A stretch of 64,000 nt of DNA from Isoetes taiwanensis (taxonomy: Eukaryota; Streptophyta; Lycopodiopsida; Isoetales; Isoetaceae), in the NCBI GenBank assembly GCA_021234155.1, contig JAJEKV010000085.1, positions 3,544,706 to 3,608,705 on the forward strand, in the 5' to 3' direction. The stretch's first letter is position 1. Every line of letters begins with the position of its first letter. Shown one piece after another: positions 26,638 to 38,327 of the stretch. The position numbers and the translations under genes are program-made. The notes beneath the pieces were generated by a model. The model saw only the letters and a program-made list of their open reading frames with translations, did not search any database and had not been told where the DNA came from.

Positions 26638-27477
26638 GGGCCACTTCCCACTCGCCATTAAGTTAAGTTAGCTTAACTACTTGGTTATCTCTTAATCTAA
26701 CTAGAAAAAAATTCTACTTTTCCATTAAGGTGGTTAAATTAGAACTAACTTAACTAAGCATGAAAATTTGCATTCCCATCAACCCCAATAAGTTAGAATT
26801 AAAAAGTTGAATTAAAGCTTGAGTTGATGATTCACACTAGTAGTTAAAGTGCTAAGTTAGGTTAGCATTAATTAAGCTTGTTTCACACTGCCAGTTAAGA
26901 ATTCATGTTACGTTAAGAGAGTTTTGTTGGCAAACAATTAATGCCAACTACCAACAATGCACACTAATTAAAATGCACCTAAGATTAACACAAATGTAGT
27001 GCTAGACTTTGCAACTAATTTGTTAGAAACAAGGGATCCTTCCATAGTGAAAACCCCGAGCAATTGTTGGAAGAGCTATAAAACAAAATATAACTATCCA
27101 TAAAATATTATGAAGATGCATATTCCTAAACGTTGAAAGAGGCAACAAGAAATATGAATTTTCGTATAAAATATAAATAACCTAACTATACTGTTAAGCC
27201 TTTCTCACTTAAAAGTTAGGTTAAGTTAGCGCTTAACTGAGTTAAGTATACCTCTCCTAGATCACTTAACTTCTAGTTTAAAATAAGGGGTCCAGTTAAA
27301 ATTTTAGCTAAACTTAACTTAACTACTGTCAGTATGAAAGTGACCTTGTTAAGTTAACCATAATTAAAATTTAACCAAACCCTAACTTAACTGCTAGTAA
27401 ATTAAGTGCTAGTGTGAAAGCAAGTTTCCGTTATTTATCACATTTAACCTAACTTAACTGCCAGTGGGAATTGACCC
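26638..27477. mobile_element. Non-autonomous PIF/Harbinger-like element, 840 bp
   Basis: Imperfect terminal inverted repeats: left GGGCCACTTCCCACTCGCCA then TTAAGTTAAGTTAG; right, reverse complemented, GGGTCAATTCCCACTGGCAG then TTAAGTTAGGTTAA. A 3-bp TAA target duplication fits the TWA preference of PIF/Harbinger. The interior is AT-rich and full of short (A/T)GTTAAGTTAG-type repeats in both directions. No transposase. Confidence 0.75.
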
Positions 27478-27480
27478 TAA
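27478..27480 (+). repeat. TSD TAA, right
   Basis: Matches 26635-26637. Confidence 0.7.
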
Positions 27481-27843
27481 TTAAGGTACTTTCCCTAATC
27501 ACTTAACTATTTCATGAAATTTCCTATTTCTTTTTGGCCAAATATTGGTCATTTCACGCCATTTTCTTTCAAGCTTTCTTTGAGCGATGTCTCGTTCAAT
27601 TTTCGCTTGAAAGGTGCGGTTTATGAACAACTTGAGCTCAAATTACTAGAAAATTTCTTTTGACTATATTATTTCTACCACTTAGACTATACTTAATCTA
27701 ATTACGACCCTGCTAATGGGAAAAAATTTCTCCCACATTTCGCAGTTCAAGACTGGAATTCTCATTCCATTCCTTAGCTAGGCCAGTTAGTCTACCTATT
27801 CAGGGATATAGTTAGTGCTAGCTCTTGGTCAACCAAGAACATT

Positions 27844-27855
27844 GCTCTGATACCA
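27844..27855 (-). other. Primer-binding site of minus-strand LTR element
   Basis: On the minus strand TGGTATCAGAGC, complementary to the 3' end of initiator tRNA-Met. It lies about two bases inside an LTR edge that ends in CA, the standard arrangement for plant LTR retrotransposons. Confidence 0.8.
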
Positions 27856-27856
27856 T

Positions 27857-29202
27857 TGTGATGTTCCCGACAAAATATACGATGCCAGGCTGTACACTTC
27901 GTAGGAAATTCCCCATCCGGTCCTTCGGCCGCACGGGCCCTCCGTCTATCCCGCACTCCAGGGTACCCCTCGCGCGGGAAGGGGACACAAAGGTGTCTTG
28001 CGCGCCCTTCCCCTATGGGCTCCTATATCAGCGGAAGCATAACAATGTCAGTACTAGCAGTAACAATACATCATGCTACCTCGAAGGGTAGCCCATCCAC
28101 ATATCCATAGCTACAACAGAGATAAACATATACCATAAAACATGAGAGCTCCTACCCCGGGCTCAGACTCATGGGGAAGGTAGACTGGCGGCTAGGCCTC
28201 AAGATAGAGCAGACCGAGTCATAACAATGGCGGGGCTAGCTTGAGACAATGGCTAGGGTTGACCACTCCATCCGCCCTTCCTGAGCATACTTCGCAGATG
28301 GGCTAGATCGGGCTCTGGCATGACTCTAGCCTTCCGGATACGCAATCTCATGGCATCACCCATCGAGACTACTCCGGGTTGCATCTCTCTGGTCCGTCGA
28401 GGCAGGAAGGGTTGTATCTCCCCTTCCTGGGGTCTAGAGGTTCCACGGGCGGCTAGAGAATCGTGGCGATACACAATTCGTCCCTGACTTAACCCCCAAA
28501 ACAAGAGCCAGGCCGTCACCTGCAGCTCTTGAGAGGTAGGGCGACACCATTGCCCCAGGAGGTGTCAGACTCATGCCCGACCCACTCGAAGTGACCGGCC
28601 ATAAGCCTAGCCGCTATGGGATCCCCAGTAGCCGCGCTCAGCAGGGACCCTCCCTCCGTCTCGTCTCTAGCCCCGTCATATAGTGCTGAGTCACATCATA
28701 GCCCGTAGCCCAGTGGGTTCCTATGCACAGGCCCATATAATAGGAACTAAGGGGTCTAAACTAGGAGCATCACTAAGTAATGGCTACTAGGTCTCTACCC
28801 CCCTTCCCAATATAAGAGGAGCAAACATGATCAACCAACATGACATATCCACATAACATGATCATAATGAGAATAACATCTAACCTAATCATATGTATCT
28901 AACTTATAGTTAGGGTTCATTGATTAGGGTTCTAAACTGAGGGCTCTAGAATGGCTCTACTAGAGACATGAGATACTAACTCATCTGGAATCCTAACTTC
29001 CAGATGATCTACCAAGAACTCTATGCTAAAATACCTGCTCCCGAAGAACTCCCTCCTGCTCCCGGCGTCTCCCTGGTCTTCGAGGTGTTCGAGGTAGCTC
29101 CCACTCCTACTGATGCGCTCACACTCTGGAGGCTGCTATGTTATGCTGTGCCATAGCAGATGGTTCTCGAAACGGAGTTTCGAGCGCGAAGAAGGTTTGG
29201 AG
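27857..29202 (-). mobile_element. 5' LTR (inner portion) of minus-strand LTR retrotransposon
   Basis: GC-rich stretch adjoining the primer-binding site. It is interrupted at 29202 by the copia element, and its outer part continues at 38328-38586. No gene is supported: the frames at 27825-28091 and 28253-28519 lack domains. The internal region would extend leftward from 27843. No polyprotein is recognisable there, and no second LTR is seen in the window. Confidence 0.6.
29198..29202 (+). repeat. TSD TGGAG, left
   Basis: 5-bp duplication abutting the left copia LTR, identical to 38323-38327. Confidence 0.9.
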
Positions 29203-29391
29203 TGTAAGGAACCTTAGGACAAAATGAGATATACGTTTATATAGTATTTTTGTACATGTCTTTTGGTTCATGTCTTTTCACATGGACAAAAGACCATAAT
29301 TTTATACATTTTTGTTAACTTGGAATAAGAGATGTAGTTTAGGTACTTGTGCTCTCTTCATGGTTGCATCTTTTGTTCCTTGTTCATTACA
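29203..29391 (+). repeat. Left LTR (189 bp)
   Basis: Starts TGTAAGGAACCTTAGGAC and ends GTTCATTACA, with TG...CA termini. Confidence 0.9.
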
Positions 29392-29393
29392 TA

Positions 29394-29405
29394 TGGTATC
29401 AGAGC
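29394..29405 (+). other. Primer-binding site (tRNA-iMet)
   Basis: TGGTATCAGAGC two bases after the left LTR. Confidence 0.9.
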
Positions 29406-30555
29406 AAGAAGATCTTGTGAAGCTGTACCTTACTATGAATTAAGAAAGCTAAGAACTTTGCAGCAAGAAGATTACTTTTAAGATTTGTTTTCTTTACATA
29501 TCTATTGCTGCAAATTAAGAATCAACCATGTTAAGAATTAAGGAATTTCAAAATCGATAGCACGCATTCTAATGCTTGCAAGACGATTTAAGATAATGTT
29601 AAAAATCTTGCTTCAAGAATTTGCTCAAACAAGGAAACTACGGGCAGATAAAAATCTTCGAAGCAAGATCAAGCAACTGTTCAAGACAAGGTAAGAGAAA
29701 ATCAGGATTCAAGCAAATAAGAAAATATGGAAAGGAAAATAACACACGGTTGCTAAGGCATAGGATCTATGTTGCTTCTTGTCAAGATCTTTTTACAGGA
29801 AAAATATGAAATAAGAAAAAAGGAATCTCGATTCTGAATATATCTCTGGATTTACAATCCAATGTCTTGACCAAACAAGATAAGAGAACAAGATAAAAGA
29901 ACGAGAAGCGTCTGTTTATTCGGGAAAATAAAGGCGCTGCAGATCATATTTTCCATCTTGCACCAGATCCTGTTCCTCTTTCGAAAGCCGTTTCCAATTT
30001 TAGAGGAGATTGCAGACCCAGAAAGAATAATCGCGTCCGTTTGCCTTCGGGGGATCTTAACCAGGACAACATATCCGGCTTCATCAATTGCTTGATTTCT
30101 GGATGTGGCTTGCAGGTTTGGCCTGTTATTCAAGACTAAAATCCGGCGGCAAGAACTAAGACGGGTTTCAGAAATATTTTAGGAGAGATCCAATGGGCCC
30201 AACACATGTCTTTTACATCTTCTGTGGTGTCGCTATCGTTTGTGGGATCAGTTTCTCAAATTGGATCCCTAACCTGAAGGATCTGGGCGACTATTTTCTT
30301 CTTCTTGCCTACTTCTTCACGACTTCCGGACTTGGCGCTTTCCAATGCGTCGCAGCGAAGAGGCGTTTGCCCTGAACGGCCATACGAGGAAGAGCAAAGG
30401 AAAGGTTAAATAAATAAGAAGTAACAAAAAAGATGATTCTTTCATAAATATGAAGGTAATATTAACAAATCCTTTAATAAGTTGATTAAGAGGCATTTTT
30501 ATAAGAGTTATGTTTTCAAACGTTGGGGGTTCAATCCTCACTTGAAACAAGTTCG
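29406..30555 (+). other. Copia-type element leader / internal non-coding DNA
   Basis: No gag or pol motif. A hydrophobic frame at 30193-30375 (phrases FYIFCGVAIVCGISFSNW and LLLAYFFTTSGLGAFQC) could encode two membrane segments and might be a captured host exon. The origin is not recognised. Near 30515-30540 a GGTTCAATCC B-box-like phrase occurs, too isolated to call a SINE. Confidence 0.35.
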
Positions 30556-30561
30556 AAGGTA

Positions 30562-30930
30562 TTGATTTGATTTGATTTGATTTGATTTATTATCACGCCA
30601 TATCAAACCCTCAGGTCCATTAGGCGACAAAAAGAAATACATATAATAAGTCCACTAAATGAGGCCTCTTGCCTCCATATCATCTGCTAGACTATTCAAG
30701 TCTAAAATCATTTTCCGATATCCCCACCACGCTTGAAGATAAGCTCCAAGCTGCGTGGGAGGCATCGAAGGTAATAGCGTAAAGCTTCTAGACAAAGTAG
30801 CATCAATTCCAAAAGCATCACGTACCTCTTCAAATCTAGAGCATTCCAGGAAGGCATGGTGTTCATCTTCCACAACAGGTTCTCTGCAACATGGACAAAA
30901 TTAGCTCATGTATTAACGCTATGGGATTTT
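30562..30930 (-). mobile_element. LINE 3' fragment with (AAATC)n-type tail
   Basis: On the minus strand a frame reads CPCCREPVVEDEHHAFLECS, a Cys/His zinc-like motif at the C-terminus of a LINE protein, then FEEVRDAFGIDATLS and a stop. The 3' UTR ends in five or so copies of TGATT on the plus strand (AATCA on the element strand). The 5' part is missing. Confidence 0.7.
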
Positions 30931-30997
30931 TTTTTGAAATCTGTTAAGATAAGTTCCTAGAGGAACAAGGTTGGAGAACAAGAACATGATTCAAGGA

Positions 30998-31899
30998 AGG
31001 AAGGAAGGAAGGAAGAAATTTTTAACGTCCGCGGGACCCAATCGGGTTATGGGACCCAATACAAAAGAGAGGGCAAAAGCCCAGACTGAAACTCGGGGAC
31101 CAAGCCCCGTGACCAAACCAAAAAGGCCGAAGCCACAATCAAACGTGGGGACTAGCCCCAGTACAGAGAACTCGGGGGACTATGCCCCGTAGCAAATCAC
31201 AATACTAAAACAAAACAAAACAAAAGGGCCTAAGCCCTAGCAGATCTTGAAGTCCAATCAGCTACACAGACACAGCCCATGGATCAAGTGGCCAGTGATC
31301 CCGAATGATAGCCTGGCCGCCTCTATACACGCCCCACTCCGGTGCGGTGGACGAGCCTCGCCGGTTCGACATAATTCATCCTTCCGTCGGCAGAGTCTTT
31401 GGGGTAAGATCTTCCCCGGATCGGAGAAGGAGGTCCCTTGCAAGTGATTGCCATGGCGGAGGATGTGCGACCTAGATAAAGCATCCCCAAACCGACTAGC
31501 AAATGACGGGACGACATCGCCGTCTTTGCTCCAACTCGACAAGCCGAGAGAGAATGCCATCCGCCTGCGTGCATCACCTCTCGAAAAGCGGGTCACCTCA
31601 AGCGCCCCTGTGAGTGTCGCTTGCTTCCTCTAAACCCACAATGCGTAGGTTCGGGGCTAATGGGCGTGGCTGTGGGGGTGGTCGCCGCTGGAAAAGGGAC
31701 CTCGCGGTGGGCAAACAACCCTCGGATGACGGCCGTGTGGGCACAGGTGTGGTATCATCGGCCTGGGACGCAGCATCCACATGCTCAGGCACTACCCCTG
31801 TGGGAGGTACGCAGAAGATCGCCGCTGCCCAGACCAATCGAATCCCCTCCGACCGTAGAAGTAAAGATCTCTAGAAGCTGGACCCAGCTTCCCAAGGGC
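30998..31899 (-). mobile_element. GC-rich retroposed segment, 3' half
   Basis: The left edge is a (GGAA)n run, followed by GGGACCCAATCGGGTTATGG, which parallels the LINE 3' end seen at 18200-18240. So this is probably a LINE-family or LINE-mobilised sequence with a (TTCC)n tail on the minus strand. The minus frame 31258-31596 (FSRGDARRRMAFSLGLSSWS) is open but unrecognised. Split by the CACTA element; continues at 36330. Confidence 0.5.
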
Positions 31900-31902
31900 A
31901 AC
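31900..31902 (+). repeat. TSD AAC, left
   Basis: 3-bp duplication next to the CACTA terminus, matching 36327-36329. Confidence 0.85.
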
Positions 31903-31929
31903 CACTACAAGAGAATGAGGGTTTTTTGT

Positions 31930-32270
31930 CAGAAAAATCGTCAGATGGTCTTCACAAAACGATTAACCGCCCAGATCCCTTGGCCGACGATTTATCCGGA
32001 CGAATATTATCTGACGATTGAGTGTCAGAAAAATCGTCAGAAAAATCGTCAGTTCTTCTGACGCTTGAGTGTCAGAAAAATCGTCAGTTTTTCTGACGAT
32101 TGAGTGTCAGGAAAAACGTCAGAAAAATCGTCAAAAAAATCGTCAGAGAAATCGTCACAATTTTCGTCAAAAAAATCGTCATAATTTTCGTCAAAAAAAT
32201 CGTCTAGTTTTTCATCATTTTTTCTTTTGCGTCAAAAAAATCGTCTAGTTTTTCATCATTTTTTCTTTTG
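31930..32270 (-). repeat. CACTA subterminal repeat array, left
   Basis: More than ten copies of AAATCGTCAG or AAAATCGTC spaced about 10-25 bp, likely transposase-binding sites. The inverted counterpart is at 36010-36300. Confidence 0.85.
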
Positions 32271-32279
32271 CGAGGGTCT

Positions 32280-35200
32280 GTTTGCATTTTGTTCTAATTT
32301 GCATTTTGTCTGCAATTCTGAATTTTGTATCGATTTGCACTTCGTCTTCATTATCTATTTAGTAATGCGCCTGAGTTTAACATGAATCTAGACTAGAGCA
32401 TGAATCTAGACTAGAGCATCTGTAAAACAAGAACTCCTTTATTTAATTGTAATCATAGTTACACGTAACAATCTTTAGAATGCCAAGAAGTATAATGTGG
32501 CAAATTGCTTCTTCTTCAAAACATGTTCTATATTCCTAAACAAGTAGCCTGCAACCTACAACAATAGAATCTTGAACCAAACAATAGCAAAGTGCGCAGT
32601 GGTGAATGCACGAAGGAGCAGTCCCTCTTCGATAAGTCCCTTTCTCTTCATTGCACCTGCAACATTTGATAAAACAACCCCCTGCCAACAACACGGACAT
32701 TATGGTCAGTCTTAAAGAAAGAAAGAAAATAGAGTGATCAATTGACAAAACATTTTAAGGACCCAACCACATTGCAGCAAATTATGAATTATGAACATTC
32801 AAGGCCTCAAACATCTCACTTGATATGTCTATGAACCAGTAAGAAAAAATCAGCAAGAGAGAGAGATCAAGGTAAAGCGAACACTGCTGATCTCATTTTT
32901 CAATATCAAGGAAACACAAGCTTCTCCTTTAGTATAAGGATACACTTAGACTATGTAGCATCTAAATACAACCGTATAGGAACAAAGCATGTAGCTATAG
33001 CCATTAATTCCAGCATATCCAGTTCAACAAGAACTCGGTTTATCAACGTTTAGCATTCTCTCAAATATGCATTTGGCACTTTAAGAAACCATGTAAGCAG
33101 CATTTCTATTTTCTTACATACCTTAAAATTTTACCACGATAATCGAAGCCATTTCTGTCTTAGAAGTATAATTAAATCTGCCAAACATTGCCATAAAAGT
33201 CAAGCATTCTCCAAATTAGAAGCATGAAAGCTTGTTCTTGCACCATAACCAAGGAGATCTGTCCTTATTTATTCAATTTAATATGAATATTAGCAACCTT
33301 AAAACTTTCCATGGCTGAGAATAAGCATTCAGGCTAGAGTACCATATTACTATAGACTAACCAGAAAATACGCGCTCGGACAATAATAATTATTCCTGCC
33401 AGTTGAGTGTCCACACTGTACCAGAGCTGCAACAGAGCACCTGTTTGTCAATCCCTGTTTGTCACAATTTTTGGATCTGGCAGGCCCATTTTTGGATCTC
33501 TGTTCAGCCCAGTTATGAGCATTTAAGACCATTTCGAGGACATCTTTCTAAAACTATCTTTTTGCCAATGAAGCAAGAATTTTGCAAAGGTTTCACATCC
33601 TAGATCATATATTATTTCTCAAATGTAAAATTATTTGCTCCAAGCTTATGTATTTTGTCATGATCTGGCACAACCGAACTGAAGCCCAACAGGAGCCGTT
33701 TTAGCACAAGTCTCCATCACCTTGGTACAAATAAGCTTGTTTAAGTCATTTCAAAGCACAAAGACCCTTTCGGCAGAACTGGACCACCTGGTCTTAGCGC
33801 ATCACAGGTTCAGGCTATCTGCAGATGTGTAGGCGGCCATTTTAGGCAGAAGTATTTGCACAGTTAAGCACCTAGGACAGCTATCTAGGTATACCGAAAC
33901 ATAACCAAATCGTTATCCTAACAGATTCGACAAGCTATTTTCGCATGGCATAGAACCTGCAACAACCTAAGCAGCAAACTACATATGCATATATCCTTGC
34001 TTTAACAAAAGCAAAAAATCAGAGCAAGCAGAGAGAAAAATCCAAACCTGCAACCTATTACCAACCAACCTATTGCATGCATATATTATCAAACAGTAGA
34101 TGGAAGTATTCAGTAAGCAAGATCCTTGCATCATACATCATATTCACAAAATCTGAATTTTGCTCCTAAAATCCGAAATTTTGTTTTTACACATAAACCA
34201 GATAATGCAAGAATTTGCATTCCAAAAATTCAAGAATACTTCCTGACCTGATTTTATGCGTACTCCATGCTATTGTTGTAAAGTATCAGAAAGCATCTTT
34301 GAGGCTCCATTCGTATATGTGTGTTTACCCTGAATATGAAGCTCTGTATCAGCAAATAGAGTTGCGAAAGGCATCATCAGGGATTCCAAATGGATACATT
34401 CGAAATGCACACACCAGCTATTTGGCATCACTTAGATATATGACGAAACAATGGCCTAATCTAAATTTTCATAGCAAATCTATACAAGCTTGCATACCTG
34501 TATAAATGTTAGCAGCCAGAGTTCTAGCCTGCTTGTGTTAATGCAAAACACCACTTTTCAGAGTCAAAAGCGGCTTCCTAACACAGTCGCCCAGCTGTAT
34601 AGCTATATTCGGCATGTTCCAAACACACAAACGATTGATTTAGGGCTGCAGAAATTCTGCTTTAAGCAAGTCTAAGATCAAAATTTAGAGCATAGAAACA
34701 AAGCCCCATTATTTCCCATCATGTCGACGCATGTATAAGATCAAATCTACCTGTTTCTTCCATATGAGGCTCCAGTTTCAGCCATATTCGGCCGCATGGA
34801 AGATGATCTGTGGACGTCACCAAGCACATCTGGTCCAATCGCCCATACAAGAAGTCTCCGGCTAAGAGAGCATTTCGCTGTATATTTTGCTAAGGGAGCA
34901 AAAATCCGGCTATGTTTAGGGCAAGCCGCTTATGCCTCTAGAACCAAAAGAAAAAATTTTAGGGCAAGCATTTGTGATTGTCTTTCTGCCTTGGTCTAAT
35001 TTCAAACGATTTCCCATTAGGCTAGACCATTTAGCTCAATATTGCTATGACGCAACATTTAAGCAACCAAAATAATTGCTCCATATGAGAAAATAGTACA
35101 TGCAACGCATTTGTCTTAAAAGGCTAATAAGTGTGGCACTCATGCATGCCCAAGAAAATATAATATATTACATATAGTCAAAGGGTGCATCACTTTCCAA

Positions 35201-35990
35201 AATTTTAACATCAATTCTTGAGGCTCATGCCCCTTGTAATTTAACGAATAGAATTTATCAATTCTTGAGGCAAAATGTTTGTTCCATCATACTTTAAAAT
35301 AATTCTTGAGGCAAAATGTTTGTTCCATAATACTTTAAAATAATTCTTCAGGCAGATGTTTGTTCCAGCATATTTTACAATACAGAGATGCAAGATCCAA
35401 CTCTTGAGACTCTGTTGTGAATGTGCTCTTTTCCATGCTAAAAGACTGAAGGCTTTGATTTCCAGTGGTAAATTAGGTTTGTTTATTAAGCCAAGTTGTT
35501 GTACTTTCTAGCTTTTCTTGCAAGTTAGGTTGCTCACATGTTTGCAATTGAGAAATCCCTATCCTTTTCTATATAATAGGACCAACTACCCATGAACATC
35601 CAATATGTTATACATGTTTAAAATTGAAGAGAACAATTATGTTACCTCAACTTCATTTTTTTCAAAGATATATAAAGTAGTTTTAAAGCATCCATTATTA
35701 TCTTTCAAGATCCTTAAGATGATCCTATGGTTGGATAATAATAATGATAATTTGTCACAAGGTTTGAACATGTAACATGTTCAAACGCAACATTTTTCCA
35801 TAGTCAAGGAGGTTTGAATCTACCAATTTCTTCTAAGCTCAAACCTACATATGGATAGAAACTTACATATGTTTTCCCCCAAAGGCTTGGTCAAATAATA
35901 CATTATTAGACATTATTGGACAGATCAAGGAGATAGCTTTTCAAAACATCAATTTTCATCTAAAATAGACTCTTGGACGAAATGTTATGA
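32280..35990. other. CACTA internal DNA, no gene recognised
   Basis: AT-rich with scattered short frames. A direct repeat with AATTCTTGAGGCAAAATGTT occurs near 35258 and 35301. No transposase motif. Confidence 0.4.
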
Positions 35991-36009
35991 CTAAAATTGT
36001 AATAATGCT

Positions 36010-36300
36010 ATCTTCTGACGCATTTTCTGACGAAAAATCTGACACAAGATCTGACGAAAAATCTGACGAAATTTCTGACGCATGTTCTGACGATAACTCT
36101 GACACAAGATCTGACGAAAAATCTGACGAAATTTCTGATGCTTTTTCTGACGATAAATCTGACACAAGATCTGACGATTAATCTGACGATATATCTGACG
36201 TAATATTGTCAAGAAAAGCGTCAGAAAGGCAATCGTCGATATAATCGGCGAAGATAAACGCCGGGGAAAAATCTCTAGACACGGTCGGCGATTTTTCTGA
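36010..36300 (+). repeat. CACTA subterminal repeat array, right
   Basis: Many copies of TCTGACGA(A/T)AAATCTGACG-type motif, the reverse complement of the left array. Asp/Ser-rich frames read through it are artefacts. Confidence 0.85.
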
Positions 36301-36326
36301 CAAATAATAGTCATTCTCTTGTAGTG

Positions 36327-36329
36327 AAC
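36327..36329 (+). repeat. TSD AAC, right
   Basis: Matches 31900-31902. Confidence 0.85.
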
Positions 36330-36880
36330 TGAGCCGATGTGCCTGTGAGTGTGACTGTGGATTGGATCGTGCGGATCCCAACCAACAAATCTGGAGGCAA
36401 ACAATGGATCAGAGCATCCATCCTAGTCAAAGCTGCAGCTAAAGATGGTTCTGGAGCGGGTTGCGTGTGGTCCGGGGCGGTCCGGTTATGCAAAGATAGG
36501 GGCGCCGAGGCCGAATGATGGGGCCGCGAAGAGATAGGCGCAATCGTGGGATCATAGGGGTAGGGACCGGCTGGCTCGAGGCAGCGAATGAGATTCTTCT
36601 CCCCACGGGTCTCCCGCCATACGTTTGATCTTACGTGCCATCGCCGAGAACAAGGCGCGGAAAAGGAGCCGGGAACCGAGGCAAAGCGAGAGACAAGCCG
36701 AGGGAAGACAAATGAGATTTTGGGGGCCAAAGTTTGTGGGTCTCCGGCTGCCTAAAGGGTGCTTAGAATCCAATTTGGGGACTCAGAAAGGCAGGCAGAG
36801 CACCTTTTGGGGGTTTGGGGGTTTTGGGTCTAGAGAGAGATTGTAAACCCTAGAGAGAGAAAGCCAAAAAGAGGCAGATC
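36330..36880 (-). mobile_element. GC-rich retroposed segment, 5' half
   Basis: Right-hand continuation of 30998-31899 after removing the CACTA element. On the minus strand it begins with a CTCTCTCTAGGGTTT leader, typical of plant transcripts, and then opens two overlapping frames (36773-36552 and 36730-36311). The latter has phrases SSRPHHSASAPLSLHNR and LAAALTRMDALIHCLPPDLL, which resemble a gag-like or ORF1-like start but are not recognised. Confidence 0.45.
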
Positions 36881-37190
36881 AAGAGGGTCCACGCAAGGGC
36901 AGTGAGGGCGCGATGCTAAGAGCAATACTGGGACACCAAACAGTCCAAAATAATTCAAAGCAATCCAGAACCTGGTACCTATGGCCGATGCTGTGGATGG
37001 AAATCCTTGCTGGCCCGAGGCTTGGGCTGGTAACTTCGGAGTAGAGCGGAACCAGATCCGATTCTGTATCTTGATGCTAACTCCCTGGTACGGAGTTACA
37101 TGAGCATGGCCTGGGCGCTGGGCGCTAAGGGAGGGCGCTGGGCGCTGGGCGCTGGCCCAAAGGGAAATTTACTCTTTGATTTGTTGTAAG
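36881..37190. other. Unassigned, with short GGGCGCT repeats
   Basis: Ends in a cluster of GGGCGCTGGGCGCT near 37120-37150. It is probably the 5' flank of the retroposed segment. Confidence 0.35.
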
Positions 37191-38130
37191 ACCATCCTAT
37201 TGCTCTCTCAGATTAAGAACATAAGAAAATTTATGACCCATGGCAATTGTCATGGTCAAGGATCTATATTCCTTCAAGGACCATAGAATATGTTAAGGCT
37301 CAGAGCGTTCGCTTTTGCAAAATAATTTGCAAAGCATATGAGGACATTGGATAAGATGAACATTTACCCAAGGTTCTCTTAAGGATGTTGTTTACTCTTG
37401 AACAACCTAAGAATGAAATTTAACTTTTGTTTATTAGGACATAGGACTTTGTGGATTGACATCATGTTAGCCACATATGAACATGATCTTTTAAAGATCA
37501 ATTATAGAGTTGTTTGATGTGTCGAGACTTGAAGTCTTTAATGTTTCAACTCTCTAAAAGTAAGAAGTATTCATGAAAATATGGAACCTAATATTTATGA
37601 ATATGAGGACAAGATATTAAGAACCTTCTCATAAGAAATCCACACTAGTTGTCTCTTTGGCAATGGTGTTCTTACTAACTCTCTATAGTTAGTCTGTAAA
37701 ATTGGTTGGCGAGTCTCACGATGAGATGATCGACTGGTAGAAAAATTTCTACTACTCTAAGGACTAAGTTAAGGACAACTTTTAGATATGAAGTTGTATG
37801 ATGTCTCTAAGATGCTTGGCATCTTATATGAGAAAGAGAAGGTTTGATGGTTCTTATTCACTAATAGTTCCAAAGTTGAAACTTATCTTTGGACGGCAAG
37901 ATTGGCCATACGAAATTTAAGTAAACAAGTAAGGTTCTAGGAATCAAGACAACCCCTCAGACGATGAAGGTGTTGAAGATTTAATCTTGTTGAAAACCCT
38001 ATATGGGAATGAAAACTTTCTTTAAGCACATGCTATATGAGAAAGATGCTTATCCTGAGATTCTAGACGAACTCTTGGGAACTCTTCAGACTTGAGGACA
38101 TGGACTGACAATGAGGACATTGTCTTTTTT
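37191..38130 (+). other. Copia-type element 3' internal DNA, non-coding
   Basis: Stops in all frames and no pol motif. Belongs to the non-autonomous LTR element by position. Confidence 0.5.
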
Positions 38131-38143
38131 AAGTCGGAGAGAA
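38131..38143 (+). other. Polypurine tract
   Basis: AAGTCGGAGAGAA directly before the right LTR, as in plant copia elements. Confidence 0.75.
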
Positions 38144-38322
38144 TGTAAGGAAGCTTAGGACAAAATGAGATATATGTTTATACAATATTTTTGTACATGT
38201 CTTTTGGTTCATGTCTTTTCACATGGACAAAAGACCACATTTTTGTTAACTTGGAATAAGAGATATAGTTTAGGTACTTGTGCTCTCTTCATGGTTGCAT
38301 CTTTTGTTCCTTGTTCATTATA
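38144..38322 (+). repeat. Right LTR (179 bp)
   Basis: Starts TGTAAGGAAGCTTAGGAC and ends TTGTTCATTATA. The terminal CA has become TA. Confidence 0.9.
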
Positions 38323-38327
38323 TGGAG
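38323..38327 (+). repeat. TSD TGGAG, right
   Basis: Matches 29198-29202. Confidence 0.9.

Larger units (their letters stand above)
31903..36326. mobile_element. Non-autonomous CACTA (En/Spm-like) transposon, 4.4 kb
   Basis: Terminal inverted repeats CACTACAAGAGAATGA (left) and TCATTCTCTTGTAGTG (right) are perfect over 16 bp and begin with the diagnostic CACTA. The AAC 3-bp target duplication is also typical. Subterminal arrays of TCTGACGA-type motifs lie at both ends. The interior (about 32280-35990) has no transposase domain; frames at 34215-34505 and 34796-34999 are unrecognised. It depends on a transposase from elsewhere. Confidence 0.93.
29203..38322 (+). mobile_element. Non-autonomous Ty1-copia-type LTR element (9.1 kb with nested insertions)
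   Basis: Bounded by near-identical LTRs (29203-29391 and 38144-38322) and a perfect TSD. A tRNA-iMet primer-binding site follows the left LTR and a purine tract precedes the right one. Its own internal DNA (about 29392-30550 and 37190-38143) carries no gag or pol, so it must have moved with proteins from another element. The interior also holds a LINE 3' fragment, a GC-rich retroposed segment and a CACTA transposon, all inserted later. LTR similarity is high: the left LTR has an extra roughly 10-bp stretch, plus a few substitutions. Confidence 0.9.

Noticed and set aside
31930-32270. CRISPR-like array of short repeats
   Set aside because: Spacing is irregular, the context is a CACTA terminus with inverted copies at the other end, and the genome is a plant's.
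35956-36404. Asp/Ser-rich and Arg/Gln-rich proteins
   Set aside because: Artefacts of the CACTA subterminal repeat array.
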